The notes under the pieces are model-generated. The model saw only the letters and a program-made list of their open reading frames with translations, was not told where the DNA came from and searched no databases. This document shows, piece after piece, positions 1 to 12,000 of a stretch of 64,000 nt of DNA. Origin of the DNA: Ptychodera flava (lineage: Eukaryota > Hemichordata > Enteropneusta > Ptychoderidae). Within the stretch, counting starts at the first letter, position 1. The number at the start of each line of letters is the position of its first letter. The translations under genes and the position numbers were made by a program. The stretch spans positions 34,956,070 through 35,020,069 of the forward strand of contig NC_091930.1 of NCBI RefSeq assembly GCF_041260155.1, given 5' to 3'.

Positions 1-82
1 TTAGGTCCTCCCCAAGATCATTTTCAAGATATCATTTTTACGATATCACAAGCGATCATCTTTTCATTTTTGAAAATTGCAG

Positions 83-193
83 GTGGATTATCAATTTTCC
101 AGGACTGTTTTGGAGTGCACAGACCCTGACAGTTGCATCAGGCATTTGATGTACGGAAAGGTGAACAATGACAGAATATGGCACACACTGTAG
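83..193 (+). CDS. Possible terminal exon of a gene entering from the left edge (unidentified)
   Basis: A T-rich tract ending in TTGCAG (to 82) is a fair splice acceptor. The reading frame beginning at 83 stays open for 36 codons to TAG at 191-193. It is rich in charged and cysteine residues (it includes TDPDSC and YGKVNNDRIW). A second frame gives 21 codons with a hydrophobic, membrane-like run (INFPGLFW) before TGA, and I cannot tell which frame is used because the upstream exon is outside the window. An AATAAA at 429-434 downstream would suit the poly(A) signal of the same transcript. I do not recognise the protein in either frame. Confidence 0.3.
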   Translation: MDYQFSRTVLECTDPDSCIRHLMYGKVNNDRIWHTL

Positions 194-966
194 GCTTTGT
201 ACTGGGTCGTGGACTGAAAGAAATACAGCTGTACTCTTTTGCATTGCAATTTGAATTTGGATTTGCAATTTGAGAAAACTTAAATGTGATGTAATCTGGA
301 ACAACAGAAATTACTGCTTTCTGAAATAGGACAGAGCTCTTGTCAAAAGTTAAATTTAATTGGCCACTATGTCAATAATTTTATGGTCTAAATGTTGTAC
401 GTCATTAAACTTGGCTGTACTCATGTTTAATAAATCTGTGTTTATACTTTGATTGGATCAAAGTCTATTGAAGTCGTCCTATCTTAAAAGAATTATATAG
501 CAAGAAGTAAATTCATTTTTCTCAGAATAATTCCGAACCCTCTTAAATTCATTAAATGGTCACAGCTCAAAGCCGGTGCTTCCTTCAATTTGCATCATCA
601 AGGAAAATTGCAAAATACAACGGAATAAAATCAAAGGACTTCCACGAGGTCCTGCTTTCTTTTCATGGAATAAAGCAAGTAAATTTTGGTTAAATGTTTT
701 CTCTATTTGAAATCTCCTGAAGATATTACAATCTGTGTTACCTTGTCAACAACTTGCAATAGTAATAATACCCATGCATGTGAAAACACCATCGATGCGA
801 ACAGAGTGGTTGATATATGAAATCAAATGAAGCAGGGGAAAGGACAGCTTGGACTTAAAAAATCTGCTGTATACTTGGGCATACTTTCATGACAATTCAC
901 GATAATCCCTGGGGGAAAACGGGGTTGCTACATTGCTGATTAATTTGGAATACTTTGCTGCTCAGA
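194..966. other. No gene seen (possible 3' UTR, then intergenic)
   Basis: Short open frames only, with no splice-flanked coding signal. The first part may be the 3' UTR of the exon at 83-193. Confidence 0.4.
429..434 (+). terminator. Candidate poly(A) signal AATAAA
   Basis: A canonical hexamer lies about 235 bp after the possible terminal exon at 83-193, followed by a T/G-rich stretch. It is consistent with a 3' end near 450, but AATAAA is common in AT-rich DNA. Confidence 0.25.
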
Positions 967-1159
967 TTAAAGGTATACTGTCACCTGTTCCAATTTGGCC
1001 ACAGTTACCATGGAAAGAGAAAATCTAACCAATCACAGATTTTAAGCGGGTGGCCGCTTTTTAAAAACAGCGCCCTCACATGGACATTTTGAATAAGAAG
1101 GAAAGCCCCTTTGATCAAATATGGGCATATTTAGATTACAGATGACTGTATACCTTTAA
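967..1159. repeat. TTAA-flanked MITE, family D, copy 1
   Basis: The element begins TTAAAGGTATACTGTCACC and ends in the inverted form, GACTGTATACCTTTAA. A second copy in the opposite orientation lies at 44164-44351 and shares the interior (AATCTAACCAATCACAGATT and its complement). Paired inverted ends and TTAA at both borders fit a non-autonomous piggyBac- or Kolobok-type element. It has no coding capacity. Confidence 0.75.
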
Positions 1160-1942
1160 CACTGGAGTTATACGGTTTGGGTTTCTTTACGTAGGATACG
1201 TTACATGATATTGATTTCCGTGCACTGGGACAGGACTTGCCAAATGTTGCAATAACAAACATACAAATATATTTTCAGGCAGCTTTGCAAAACAGTACGT
1301 TTTCTGAAACCAAATTGTCAGTATCATCAGAGTTTTGGAAAAATTGGTATTTCCAGACTTGATAAACCTGTCTTGTCTGCTGAAACTCGTCCTCAAACAT
1401 CAGTGTTATCATACTAACAGGCCGACTGGCACCATTTTACCTTGTTTGCATGCACTGTTATATTGTAATCACAAAGTTCTGGCTCTGATATGTACGAGAG
1501 GGAAAAGGACTCAGAGTACAGCAGACAGCCAGTCATCCAGTCTGGTCAAAAATTCCCATGAGGGACAATGTGCAAACAAGTTTGAACAGAAAGTATTTGA
1601 AAAGAAATCTGTAATAGGAAACAAAACACTGCATAAACTGAACATTGCTTTTGCAAGCCATTTGAAATATGTGTTTCTTGTGTAATCTTCTACAAGACCG
1701 TGACATCACCATATGGGGGGGGGGGGTCTGGGAGGGTGGCTGTCTAACAAGTAAGATTTGCAGTTTTCCTTCCTGCCTCAAGGCAATCTTTGATTCAATC
1801 TGCATCATATTCAATCTACCTAGTGTTTCCAAGATGAGAGACAAAGCTCACGACAGTGATAGGATTTTACTACAAAACTTTTTTAAACTTAAAAGGGCTG
1901 AATTCTTTAAAGTGTAGTATTTTCACATGGTGGCATGCAGTT

Positions 1943-2176
1943 TTACCTAGCACTGTTCAGTTTATGCAGTTCTCCTGCAACCTGGCAGTTAAAAGGAATG
2001 ATAGCGTCTTGGCAAACAACAAACTTGTACTCATTAGTCTGTGGCCCCCTTTCTACCTCCAGAACAATCTCATCATTTGTATTCAGTATCACAACTCCAC
2101 TATCACTGTGCTTCCATAGACAAGAGTTGTATTTTTGTGCAAACGCACACGGACCAATGTTTGAGGTCCCATGCAC
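1943..2176 (-). CDS. Possible coding fragment, cysteine-containing, unidentified
   Basis: On the minus strand an open frame of 77 codons has a protein-like composition: GPCAFAQKYNSCLW, then DEIVLEVERG, then FNCQVAGEL. It ends AGTGCTAG followed by GTAAAA, which could be a splice donor. No good acceptor precedes it, because a TGA lies immediately upstream in frame. The frames at 3011-3300 and 3333-3560 on the same strand also look protein-like, so this could be part of one gene or a decayed gene. It may also be chance. No family was recognised. Confidence 0.2.
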   Translation of the reverse strand: MHGTSNIGPCAFAQKYNSCLWKHSDSGVVILNTNDEIVLEVERGPQTNEYKFVVCQDAIIPFNCQVAGELHKLNSAR

Positions 2177-3010
2177 TCACTCCTACTTTTGAATTTCTCT
2201 CAAAATTACGTTTATTTAGTGATTTTACCCAAACTCGAGCCACCAGATTTTCAGCTCTTTCTACAATAACTTTGAATCAGCTCTGAAACAAAACTCCTGT
2301 ACTTCATATACGAGGGCTGTCACTGGACTGATTTCTGACCTGGCAAAGACTCTTTGTGATTCAATATTGTCAATGTGCAGGCAATTATTGACAGCACGAT
2401 AATGGCTTAGAGTCGAGTTGAAAACTGAATACACGTTAACCAGTGACGGTCAAATTTTTGCAGAATAAAGAGTGGCCGTCAACAATGAAGAGGTTGGTTG
2501 TTTGCCACGACAATTTCTGTATTTTTTTTTCCCATTTCTGATGCAAGGGGAAAACTAAACGGATGTTATTGCACCAGGTTTGCTTACTCATACAAACTTT
2601 CTACAGATCGAGATATTGTCATTTTTGAGTGAGCATACAACTTACCAATACAGCATACAGCAGGAGATATTTATCCTGTTTGACAGAATGCTTTGCTTGA
2701 TACAAACGCACTCAACATGTATTCTGTGCCACAACAGGAGAAATGTCTCCCACTGTAAGCGTCTGTACCTTCATATTACATACCATGGCATAGATGAAAA
2801 AAACCAATGTGCCTCTCTTCAGTGTGCCTACCGAACACACAGAAAGACACGACATGTAAATTTTAGTACTCTTTGGATTAAGCTAATCCATGGACGTGCG
2901 CCTTGTGATGTCATATTTCGCAGTTGCTAGTGTCCTCCACATGGATAGTGTAAGGGCGGCGCAAGTCAAAGCTGGTCACTAGACTGCAGGCAATTCGAAG
3001 TGTGATGGAC

Positions 3011-3287
3011 TTATTCCAACACTTGCAAATCATATTTGTCGTCTCCTTCATAATTTGCATTACATCTTTCTTCCATCTTCGTATAGCACTCCATATCTCT
3101 CAAGTTCTGTGTCAGACTTTTTTCTTTCACCTTCATCTCCACAGTGCACAATACTTGTTTTCCATGATACTGAGAGACATTCTTCCCTTCCACTAAAGGT
3201 TCACGTGGGTTGCCGTTTTTCAGTGCACACAGCAATCTCAACGCGGCATCTCTAGTAAGTCCCTTGTGTCGCCGCCATTTGGTAAAG
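3011..3287 (-). CDS. Possible coding fragment with charged C-terminus, unidentified
   Basis: The minus-strand frame is open from just after a TGA near 3290 to TAA near 3011. It reads TKWRRHKGLTRDAALRLL, then KNGNPREPLVEGKNV, and ends YEGDDKYDLQVLE-stop. The mix of charged, aromatic and small residues is more protein-like than most shadow frames here. No ATG opens it, and I could not match splice phases to the frame upstream at 3333-3560. A degraded gene or a chance frame remain possible. Confidence 0.22.
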
Positions 3288-3332
3288 TCTCAGATGAGCT
3301 GTGGATAAGCTTCAGTCTCCAATACTCTGCAG

Positions 3333-3560
3333 CTACCATACTCTTCTTGATTTGAGTGTATCTTTGAATCCACATGAAATTGCGTCCACATGGCACTTGC
3401 AATGGTCGACTAATTTCATTCCATTTGTAGCCACAGGTCTCGCAACAACCTTAACTATCTTTCTGACATTTTGATCACATGGATCAAATTTCAGTTTACT
3501 TGGACAAGTCATCGAAACATTCTCCACGAACATGCCACATGTTAGAGTCCAGTTCTTTTA
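3333..3560 (-). CDS. Possible cysteine-rich coding fragment, unidentified
   Basis: On the minus strand this frame encodes a short cysteine-spaced segment (MTCPSKLKFDPC, then MKLVDHCKCHVDAISCG). The C-x-C spacing near the end is reminiscent of secreted cystine-knot proteins, but that resemblance is weak and is my inference. Another cysteine-containing run (HTDCHPQCVCNGQ) lies upstream in a different frame at about 3630-3700. No clean donor and acceptor pair connects them. Confidence 0.22.
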
Positions 3561-3719
3561 AACCACTGAGGTCAAGAGAGTCGGCGTTTCTGTGTACGGA
3601 AGACTCTTGTCACAGTGGATCCTGAGACTGGTCAGGTTTCAACATCTGTCTGCATGTACTGTCCATTGCAGACACACTGTGGATGGCAGTCTGTGTGTAT
3701 AAACCCCACCCACTCAGAA

Positions 3720-3870
3720 AGATTCAAATTCAGTCCATTTTTCTTGATCAAACATCCCCCCTGAAAAGCCCAACCCAATCCCAATGCCCCCCTTCCCTCA
3801 TGAAACTCTCCCATCCCAGCCCTCACTCCCATCCCACCAACAGTAGACCCAACTCCCCCCATAAATGTCC
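3720..3870. repeat. C-rich tract (G-rich on the minus strand)
   Basis: A run of about 120 bp is dominated by CCC and TCCC blocks. It could form a G-quadruplex on the minus strand. No coding role is evident. Confidence 0.5.
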
Positions 3871-6070
3871 CTAATTATAGAACCTGTCTAAAACCAGAGA
3901 AACTTTCTTGAAAAGTTTTCCCCAAAATATATATCGTTACATCCTGCTACTGCCATCTTGCTCTGAGAGTAAATTTGTCCCATTTGCCTTTACAAGACAG
4001 CAGTAAATACAGTTTGACATGAACAGAAAGATGACAACCTAACTTTCACACAATTGTACAGAAGTAACAGACCTTGATAAGAACGAAAATAAACATACTT
4101 CAAAATATATGTTCGCAGCTTGCCCATTTTCAAGCCAAGTGAGAGATGACAAGCCCCATATAGTCTTGTATGTACAGCGTGTGAGTGGAACCTAACCACA
4201 ACACTGCTATTTTCCCTCAACCTTTGCACACTCCCTTCAAAAATTCTATCTATAAACTGTAAAGCAAGTCATAGTTCCCTGCGGAGAGGTTAGGCGCAAG
4301 ACGAGTGAGTTGAGGGTCACCCATTCTACCACTCTATTATGAGGCACACAACCCCAATGATTTTGGGGAGAAACAAGTCTTGACCTCCTTACTTGGACTT
4401 GAGGGGTGAAAGGATTGAAATTGTTGATGGCATATTCCCTCCTATGTAGCGACAAATAAAACGACAAATTTCAACATTTGAGCTTATCATTAATGTTGAG
4501 CTTACACAGACTTCCATGACGAGCTGTAGCTCACGGTGCTTTAAATGGGAGTGTCTCAGGCTTGAAAAATTTGAAGATCTTACGGTTTACTCTTGTACAC
4601 CCTAGATCCCGATTGCATCAAATAGTCACAGGGGTTACGACAGTTCTCTTGGACAACTCTCTCCGAATATGAAGTGGGAGTGGTTTCTTGTTTTGTTTTA
4701 AGTTTTGTGAGCCATGGACAAGAAACCTCAAACTTGAACTCCTCATCTTTATCTGTGACGAGTTGTCAAATTATACCGATTCCACAGTAACTGTCAAAAG
4801 TGGCTATTTGCTACAATCTAAAATTCTGATGCAAGACCTGCCAGACTTACAGATTTGCTAGAATTGTCCATATCAGACACTCCTTGTGGGCCACAGTGGT
4901 CGTTACAGTTGAAATGTTTTCCTGACATTTGTAAAATATCCAAATTAGATCATAGATTTTCTCAATATAAACGAACAGAGCATGCACATTTGCTTGTATT
5001 GGCCAGTAATCTCAGAACTGATTCTTTTGTATTCAAAGTCTCATTTTTCCATTCAAATTAGACAACTTCCTTTTTAAAATCCTGCTGGCCACTGGACAAT
5101 TGGAAATATGCTGAATCTCACAGTGCTATATCGCATGCTGTATCAAAGTAGGAGGTAACGTCGCAGATTTGAAAGAAAGCTACGTTGGTGATGATTTTTA
5201 ACATGACATGTAATTTGCATGGCTAGGTGACACTCAGAAGCACTAGCTAGCAAGCTGTTTATCATTTGCACTGATCACTTTTGAAGCTCTTATCTGGAAG
5301 TCTGTGAAAACTTGTGGCACGTCTCACAAAATGGACATAAAGCAAGATTAACATTTGATGGGAATGAACAATCCACTGCAAAAAACTTCTTTAAGCTCGA
5401 GAAAACATACTATCATATTTACACGGTCACTTTCGTTCGATTGCGACAACAGTGACCAAAAGACGTTTGTAAACAATGCTGTCGAGTGCAAAAGACAAAA
5501 AATGCAACCAGCCTGGGCTCTCCCGTCAAAATTTGACATGAAAAAATGGCACAATCCAGGGGAGTAATACATATGTTGACAGGAGAGACCACTGATTGCA
5601 AATTTTGATTTTTGTTTTGGCAGACACAGCACTTGATTCTCACTGAACTGATCTTGAGAAAGTCACATTTCAAACAGAAGTCATCTTTTTGTCCAACAAC
5701 AAGGAAGCAATAATACTAAAACCTTTTTCTGACAGCGGGATTCTAGATATGCTATCTATTCTCATACTTTGGGAGAAGGCACTGTTGAAAATAAACATTT
5801 TCATGATCACGTTTCTTTTTTTAAGATTTTGAACTCTACAAGGTCAGCTCAGTGCGATCAGTGCATGGTTTCCACATCCTCAGCAGCCTATATCTTGTTC
5901 ATCATAAATAAAAAAAATTTCCCAACCCCAGTCTTTTTCGGTAAGAATACACGTTTGTCGTCTTTTACCATCCCAACCCAAAACCTTTCTCCCTCTTAGA
6001 TCACATAAGTGTTTTGCCATAGTGTCGTCCTAGTGGATTCCTGGCTGTGCGTTCGACTAGTCCAGGGGAT
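3871..6070. other. Intergenic or DDX6 3' UTR; no gene seen
   Basis: The DDX6 stop is at 6071-6073, so its 3' UTR runs leftward into this block. I see no TTTATT (AATAAA on the minus strand) close to the stop; the first clear one is near 2212. The length of the 3' UTR therefore cannot be fixed. Small open frames here lack codon or domain signal. Confidence 0.4.
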
Positions 6071-9000
6071 CTATTTGCCATCTTGGGTTGGCTCTTCGTC
6101 CTGCTCTGCTGGGACAGAGTGATACTCGGCCACATACAGGCTCTTGTCGATACTGCCTGGGATTGGTTTGATCTCTGTTCCGAGCTCCCGCTCAATCTGG
6201 TACAGTGAAAATCTGTCCTCGTAGGTGATCAGGTTTATGGCGATGCCAAGATGGCCGTAACGGCCTGACCTGCCGATGCGGTGGAGGTACGTCTCAGCGT
6301 GTCTTGGGAAATCAAAGTTGATCACAACGTTGACAGCCTGGATATCGATACCTCGAGTGAAGAGATCTGTATGAAAAATTTCAGAAATCTTGTATGACAG
6401 ATCTCTAAAGAAATGTTTTGCAAAATGCATATCCTTTGTTTCCATGTTGAATTTACAGTCCTATACCAACACTCCTAAAAGTATAACTTAAAGCAATCAT
6501 CATTTTTTTTCCTTCTAACAACACAATGAACCACAAACTTTACCATGAATATTGAGCATTGGATGCGTAAATATTACAGCCTATAGTCTACAAAACATTT
6601 CATCACTTTGCTATGCGCAAGAGCATCATTTCATCCAGGATAGCATCAACAGCGTGCGTTTTCCCCTTTTTCCAGAATATTTGTTCTGCTTGTTACTCTA
6701 AGGTCTGACTGGCACCATTTCATGGGGGGGCCTGGTGTCCCCCCCCCTGACAAATTACTAGGGGGTGCCAACATGTCAATAGAGGGGGAATCCCCAATCC
6801 CCATGTCTAGATGAAACACTGCAACCGGCATTGAAATTTCCAACTGAATTGATATGAATTGTCACATGGATAAATTTGAATGATGGTAAATGAACATGAA
6901 TTCAAGATCATCCCCAGGAAGCTGTTGAAGGCAACAAATGTATGTAACTGTGCAAAAGTTATCCCGAATCTCACACATGAGATGAAAAATATACCTTACA
7001 AGGCAGATACAGGGCATAGTGAAGTCTGTAAAAGCTCACCTGAACAAACAAGGTTTCTGCAGGCACCGTTACGGAAGTCATGGAATATTCTATTCCTGTG
7101 TTCCTGCCTCATTTTTGCATGGATGTAGAAGCAGGAATAACCGAGCTCTGTGATTTTCCTGGCAAGGAGCTCCACTCGCTGAGTTGAGTTGCAAAATATG
7201 ATTGACTGGTTGATTTGGAGCTGAGAGAAAGAGAAAGAGAAACAAAGCCATTGAAACATTTCATAGTTTTAACTTGGGGCAATGTAAAGACAGACATAAA
7301 AACCGCGACTTGGGAGACGTACGTATCTTGGACAATAAACCTTTCTTGTAAATCATTGTACACTGTACTAGTGCTGGAATGAGAGACATTGTCAGAGGAA
7401 TGTCTAAGCAACCATGTTATATGTGAGTGGATTGCCCCCCTTTCACCATCATGGTTTGTCAATAACCCACTGTTCTCCTTGGCGAGTGTGAACCTGTTTA
7501 TAAGGAATTGGAGCTGAACAGGTTAAACAGAATGACTGGACATCTGCCCCATTTTTTTGTCAAAACAGATTTCACAAGCAAACAGATATGACAAAGATAG
7601 AACGTATACTGAAGTGCATTATGCTCTTACCTTAGAAAATAACGTGTTTAGACAATGTACTTTTTGTTTCTCCTGAACAAAGGCGTAATATTGTGTAATA
7701 CCTTTCAAAGTCAGTTCATCCATGAGATTAATTTCATAGGGTTTGGTAAGATGTCGGGTCTGCAAAGAAAACAGTAATTTATAACATTAATGCGAGTCAA
7801 GACCAGCCAATAGCAAGATTCCACACATTCAATTTGAGCTGTATTACAAGAATTTAATCTCATCCAGAAATGTATTTCTGTTTTGGCAAAAGTGAATGTT
7901 TCTGTCCAAAATATCTCTTTTGGCCAAAATGAACATTTCAGTGTGGAACGTTGTTTTACATTAGTGAGTGTATTTCTGATATCGATGGCACTGAAGAGAA
8001 CTTATCAAGTCAGATAGAATTTGTGGGAGATATAACAAACTTCACTTACACACAAACTTTGAACTACAGACATTTCCGACTAGCCACATGGTTGTGAGCT
8101 CAGGAGGATGAGAGCTGTCTTCTGGTTTGAGCTAATTTTTGACAAGCAGCTGTGACTTGTCTGGTCAACGGCTGGCGTATGAAAGTTACAGACATGGCAG
8201 CTTGGTACACTTACCATGAATTCTTGTACTGTCAATGGAAACGTTGCGGAAAACAGCATAATTTGTCTGTCATTCGGTAAGAAGTTGATGACCCTGTCCA
8301 ACATATTCTTGAAATCCTGGGACAACAGTTTGTCAGCCTATAAAAAATAGATGTATTGAACACTTAGAAACATGCAAACAAATCTATGATTCACAGCTCA
8401 ACCTGTTGATCCTTATTCCTTGTAAGCAGGTCCATACTCACTATCGTCACCAACTGGTTTGGGCCAAACCATAGTGTTGAAAGGGCTCCTGCCACCACCA
8501 TGGCTTGGCCCCAAACACAATAGTTATCAAGGGCGAATGTGGACCCATTACAGGGAAATAGGCGATAAGCAGGTTTCACTTTGGTCACAGTATCAACTAA
8601 ATATAAACAATAACCTTCACATTAGAAGGGACTGTAACCTTTGTTGTTTTTATTATCCTTGTTCAATAAAACCAGAACATTCTCTTATTTCCCTACCAAC
8701 AATGATTTGAAATGCAAAGTGTTAGCCTTGCACACACACACACAGCACTGTGTATAGATGCAATTCTACTGTTGACACATGAACAGACTATCAGTTACAA
8801 ACCACAATATTGGACATTATATGCACACAGGGTGTTTTGATGAGTTGAGCAACGGGCATTTCAACATGGGTCTGAATTTCACAGACATGGGAAAGATGAT
8901 GATCAACACAGTATATAGATAATAGAGTTTTAAACAGTTCATTCCTATTTCTATGTATGAAGGTTGATCAGACCCATTGAAAACAATATTACATCACAAA

Positions 9001-12000
9001 AAATCCCAGGAAGGGCTTAATTTATGGCAAATTTCAAAGATAGTAAAAAAATTACAAATGGGTTTGTGCAAAATCAGAAATTTCCAACATTACACCTTTT
9101 TTCTCCCCCCCTCCTCTTTCCCCAGCTTTTTTGTATTGAAATGGGTATAAATGAGAGTTGTACTTACTTCATCTAATGTCAGTGTTCCGCATTTACTCAT
9201 TTTGGCCACTCCTTTTTCCATTAAGTCCAGTATTCTCCCTGGAGTGGCTATTACAATGTGCACTGACAAAAACACAGAAGGGTCAAATTTGTGATACATT
9301 GCATTGTAATCTTGACTGGAGATAAAATTTTCCCATCAAATTTTATGACCGGCAGCTATCAGGTCATTACATGAGAGTAACACTTGCAGTTGCAATTTTT
9401 GATTTTTCCTTAGTTTTTGTAAATGTATGTCGATTGGAAGTGCTTGTTCTACTCCCTATAAAAACAACTTCAAAACGCCAACTAGTCAGCATGCCAACAC
9501 GGCCAGTGTTCATACACGCATAACATATAGATGTTGTTTACATTTGAATTTCATTCTGGACGTGAACTCACTTGTCAGCAATAACAATGCAGTTTGAATA
9601 TGTACAGACAGAGTTGACAAGCTGAATACTACGTATCTCAAAACACTTTAGCAAGTAGAACAAGAAACCATATTTGACACACAAAACAAAAATAGTGAAA
9701 TGATCATCAAACGGGGCCGTTGGCCCTTTAATTGACTAAGCCTAACCCAAGTAGCATGTCCTTGACCTTGAGATTCATGAATGTTTTTTTTTTTAATTTT
9801 GAGTTTGCCATATACTAATTGCATACAACACAAAGTTAACACAAGGGATATAGAATATTGTGTAAGTGATGCACTAAAAGCAAGTGTTTCTGGAGGAATA
9901 TTCAGAAAAGAAAATTCTGTATACAATGACTTACTACAAAACAGACCACAACAATGCACAAGGTTGCTGACACCACATGTTAATTTAATCACGCTGTAAA
10001 TCATCTTGGGAGACTTGAATTTCTTAAGTACCACTTCCTTAAATTTAACCTGCCTGGAGATTCAGAGACTTACCTGGTTCATAAAGTCTCATAATATCGT
10101 CTTTGAGGCTGGTGCCACCAGTGGTCACCATGACTCTAGCACCCGTGTGTTTGGCTAGCTGCTTGCAAGTATGACTGGTCTGCAGGGCCAACTCTCTTGT
10201 AGGGACGAGTATCAAGGCTGAAACCGAAGACAACAGAATATGACAGTCATCCTGAGATACTGTGGCATTCAACTATCAACTTTACTTTTTTCACATTAAG
10301 GTCAACAGCACCTCCAGCATATATTCAGACTCTCAATCTTCTACAATTTTTTTCTGATAATTTTAAAGCTCTCTGAGTAAATACAATTTTCTGTCTTATT
10401 TTTGTGAAATGTTCAATATGTTAGAAGCCTACACAAAACCTTCACACTCCATTCATTTCAATTCAAACACAGTTGTTTAAACTGGAGGCAAATGCTATTA
10501 GATAGTCCTTCAACTGTATCATATCCTTCTGCAGACAGGAAGCTTTTATCACTTTACAGTGCCTACATGTGGTAGATTATATTAACTGTAAGATAATTAC
10601 CCAATAAAACAACCCAAGCGACAGTAGACAACAAGGTTTTGACCAGTTCACGACCTATACGTACAAGCGATAGCCAGAGCGTATATGGAGTGAACTGGTC
10701 AAAATCGAGTGATATACCGTCGCTGGGTGTGATTTATTTCTATTATATCATAATAGTACAATGAAATGCTGGCTTGGAACGTGGTATATCACAAATATAC
10801 CATGGCTCTTCTCACGTCTCCCCATCAATCAGATCGCTGTATTTGTGCCATCAATACACTGGTATGATATAATACATCACAGACAGTACTTAATCATGAA
10901 GTGAATGCTACAATCTCAAACCTAGTTGTCGCAGGGCCATCCTGTTATGCACTGGTGATTATTTGAGGGGGGATTCTGATTAGATAAAGGGGGATTCCCA
11001 CAATTAATTGCCTGTCCTGGGGAAACCATTGAATGGCAGATGAAGCTATGTTACCAAACAAGGGCAGCTTTACGTTTCTTCTTAGTCTGTGTTACTGTGA
11101 GTATTTATCACTGCTGAGCATGTAAATATGGAAAGAACTGAGATCAAAACACAAATCTAACTGGTATCGCGTAAGGTATTTTGTAAAACAGACAATATTC
11201 TATGATTGGAGTTATGACAAGCAGACTACATGCTCCATTCCTGAACACATAAGCGTGAATGTTCATACCATGCGGCACAAACTAATACTTACCTTGAATG
11301 TGATCTTTTGAATTATCAATCCTTTCAAGCACCGGTATGAGATATGCTGCAGTTTTTCCTGTACCGTTCTTTGCTCTGGCTAAAATGTCTCGGCCTGAAA
11401 GTGCCACAGGAATGCTTTCTTCTTGTATGGGTGAGGGCCTTTCCCAGCCCATCTCGAAAATACCCATAAGTAGTTCTCGCTTCAAACAGTAATCCTCGAA
11501 ATCATTGCCTTTGGTTCTTGTGACATCCTGGAAGATCAGGCCAGAAAATTTCAAAGATCAAGATATGCCAAAGCTTAGGACTCAAATATACAGAAAGAGG
11601 TTAAAAACCACAAACAACTTTATTACATGTCTCGATGCAGGAGTGCACTGATTTGAATAGGAACATCCGTGGAGTTAGCGGGGTGGTGAACGATGTACTG
11701 ACCGGTTTCCATGGTTACCCGGGTCCAGTGAAGCCCTTTGACATTTTCGACGTCAAAGTAGACGCTTAACGCTAGATGTAAATATCCATCCGTGCACTGC
11801 TATTTTGATACTGGAGGACAATGGTAAAATTGTTTGAAAATGCCCTGCATGTAACTAAATGTCACATAGCATTAACTGTGAACACTGTGAAGAGGCATGT
11901 AATGAAAATATAATTGCCTGAATACAAGGGGTTTATGGGCCCTCGCAGCAGGTGGCAATTTGCCCTCCTGGCGTCGGGCAAATTGCCACCTGCTCTCGGG

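Noticed and set aside
2580-2930. 116-codon plus-strand frame
   Set aside because: No splice or promoter context and no domain character; histidine- and cysteine-rich composition comes from chance AT-rich sequence.
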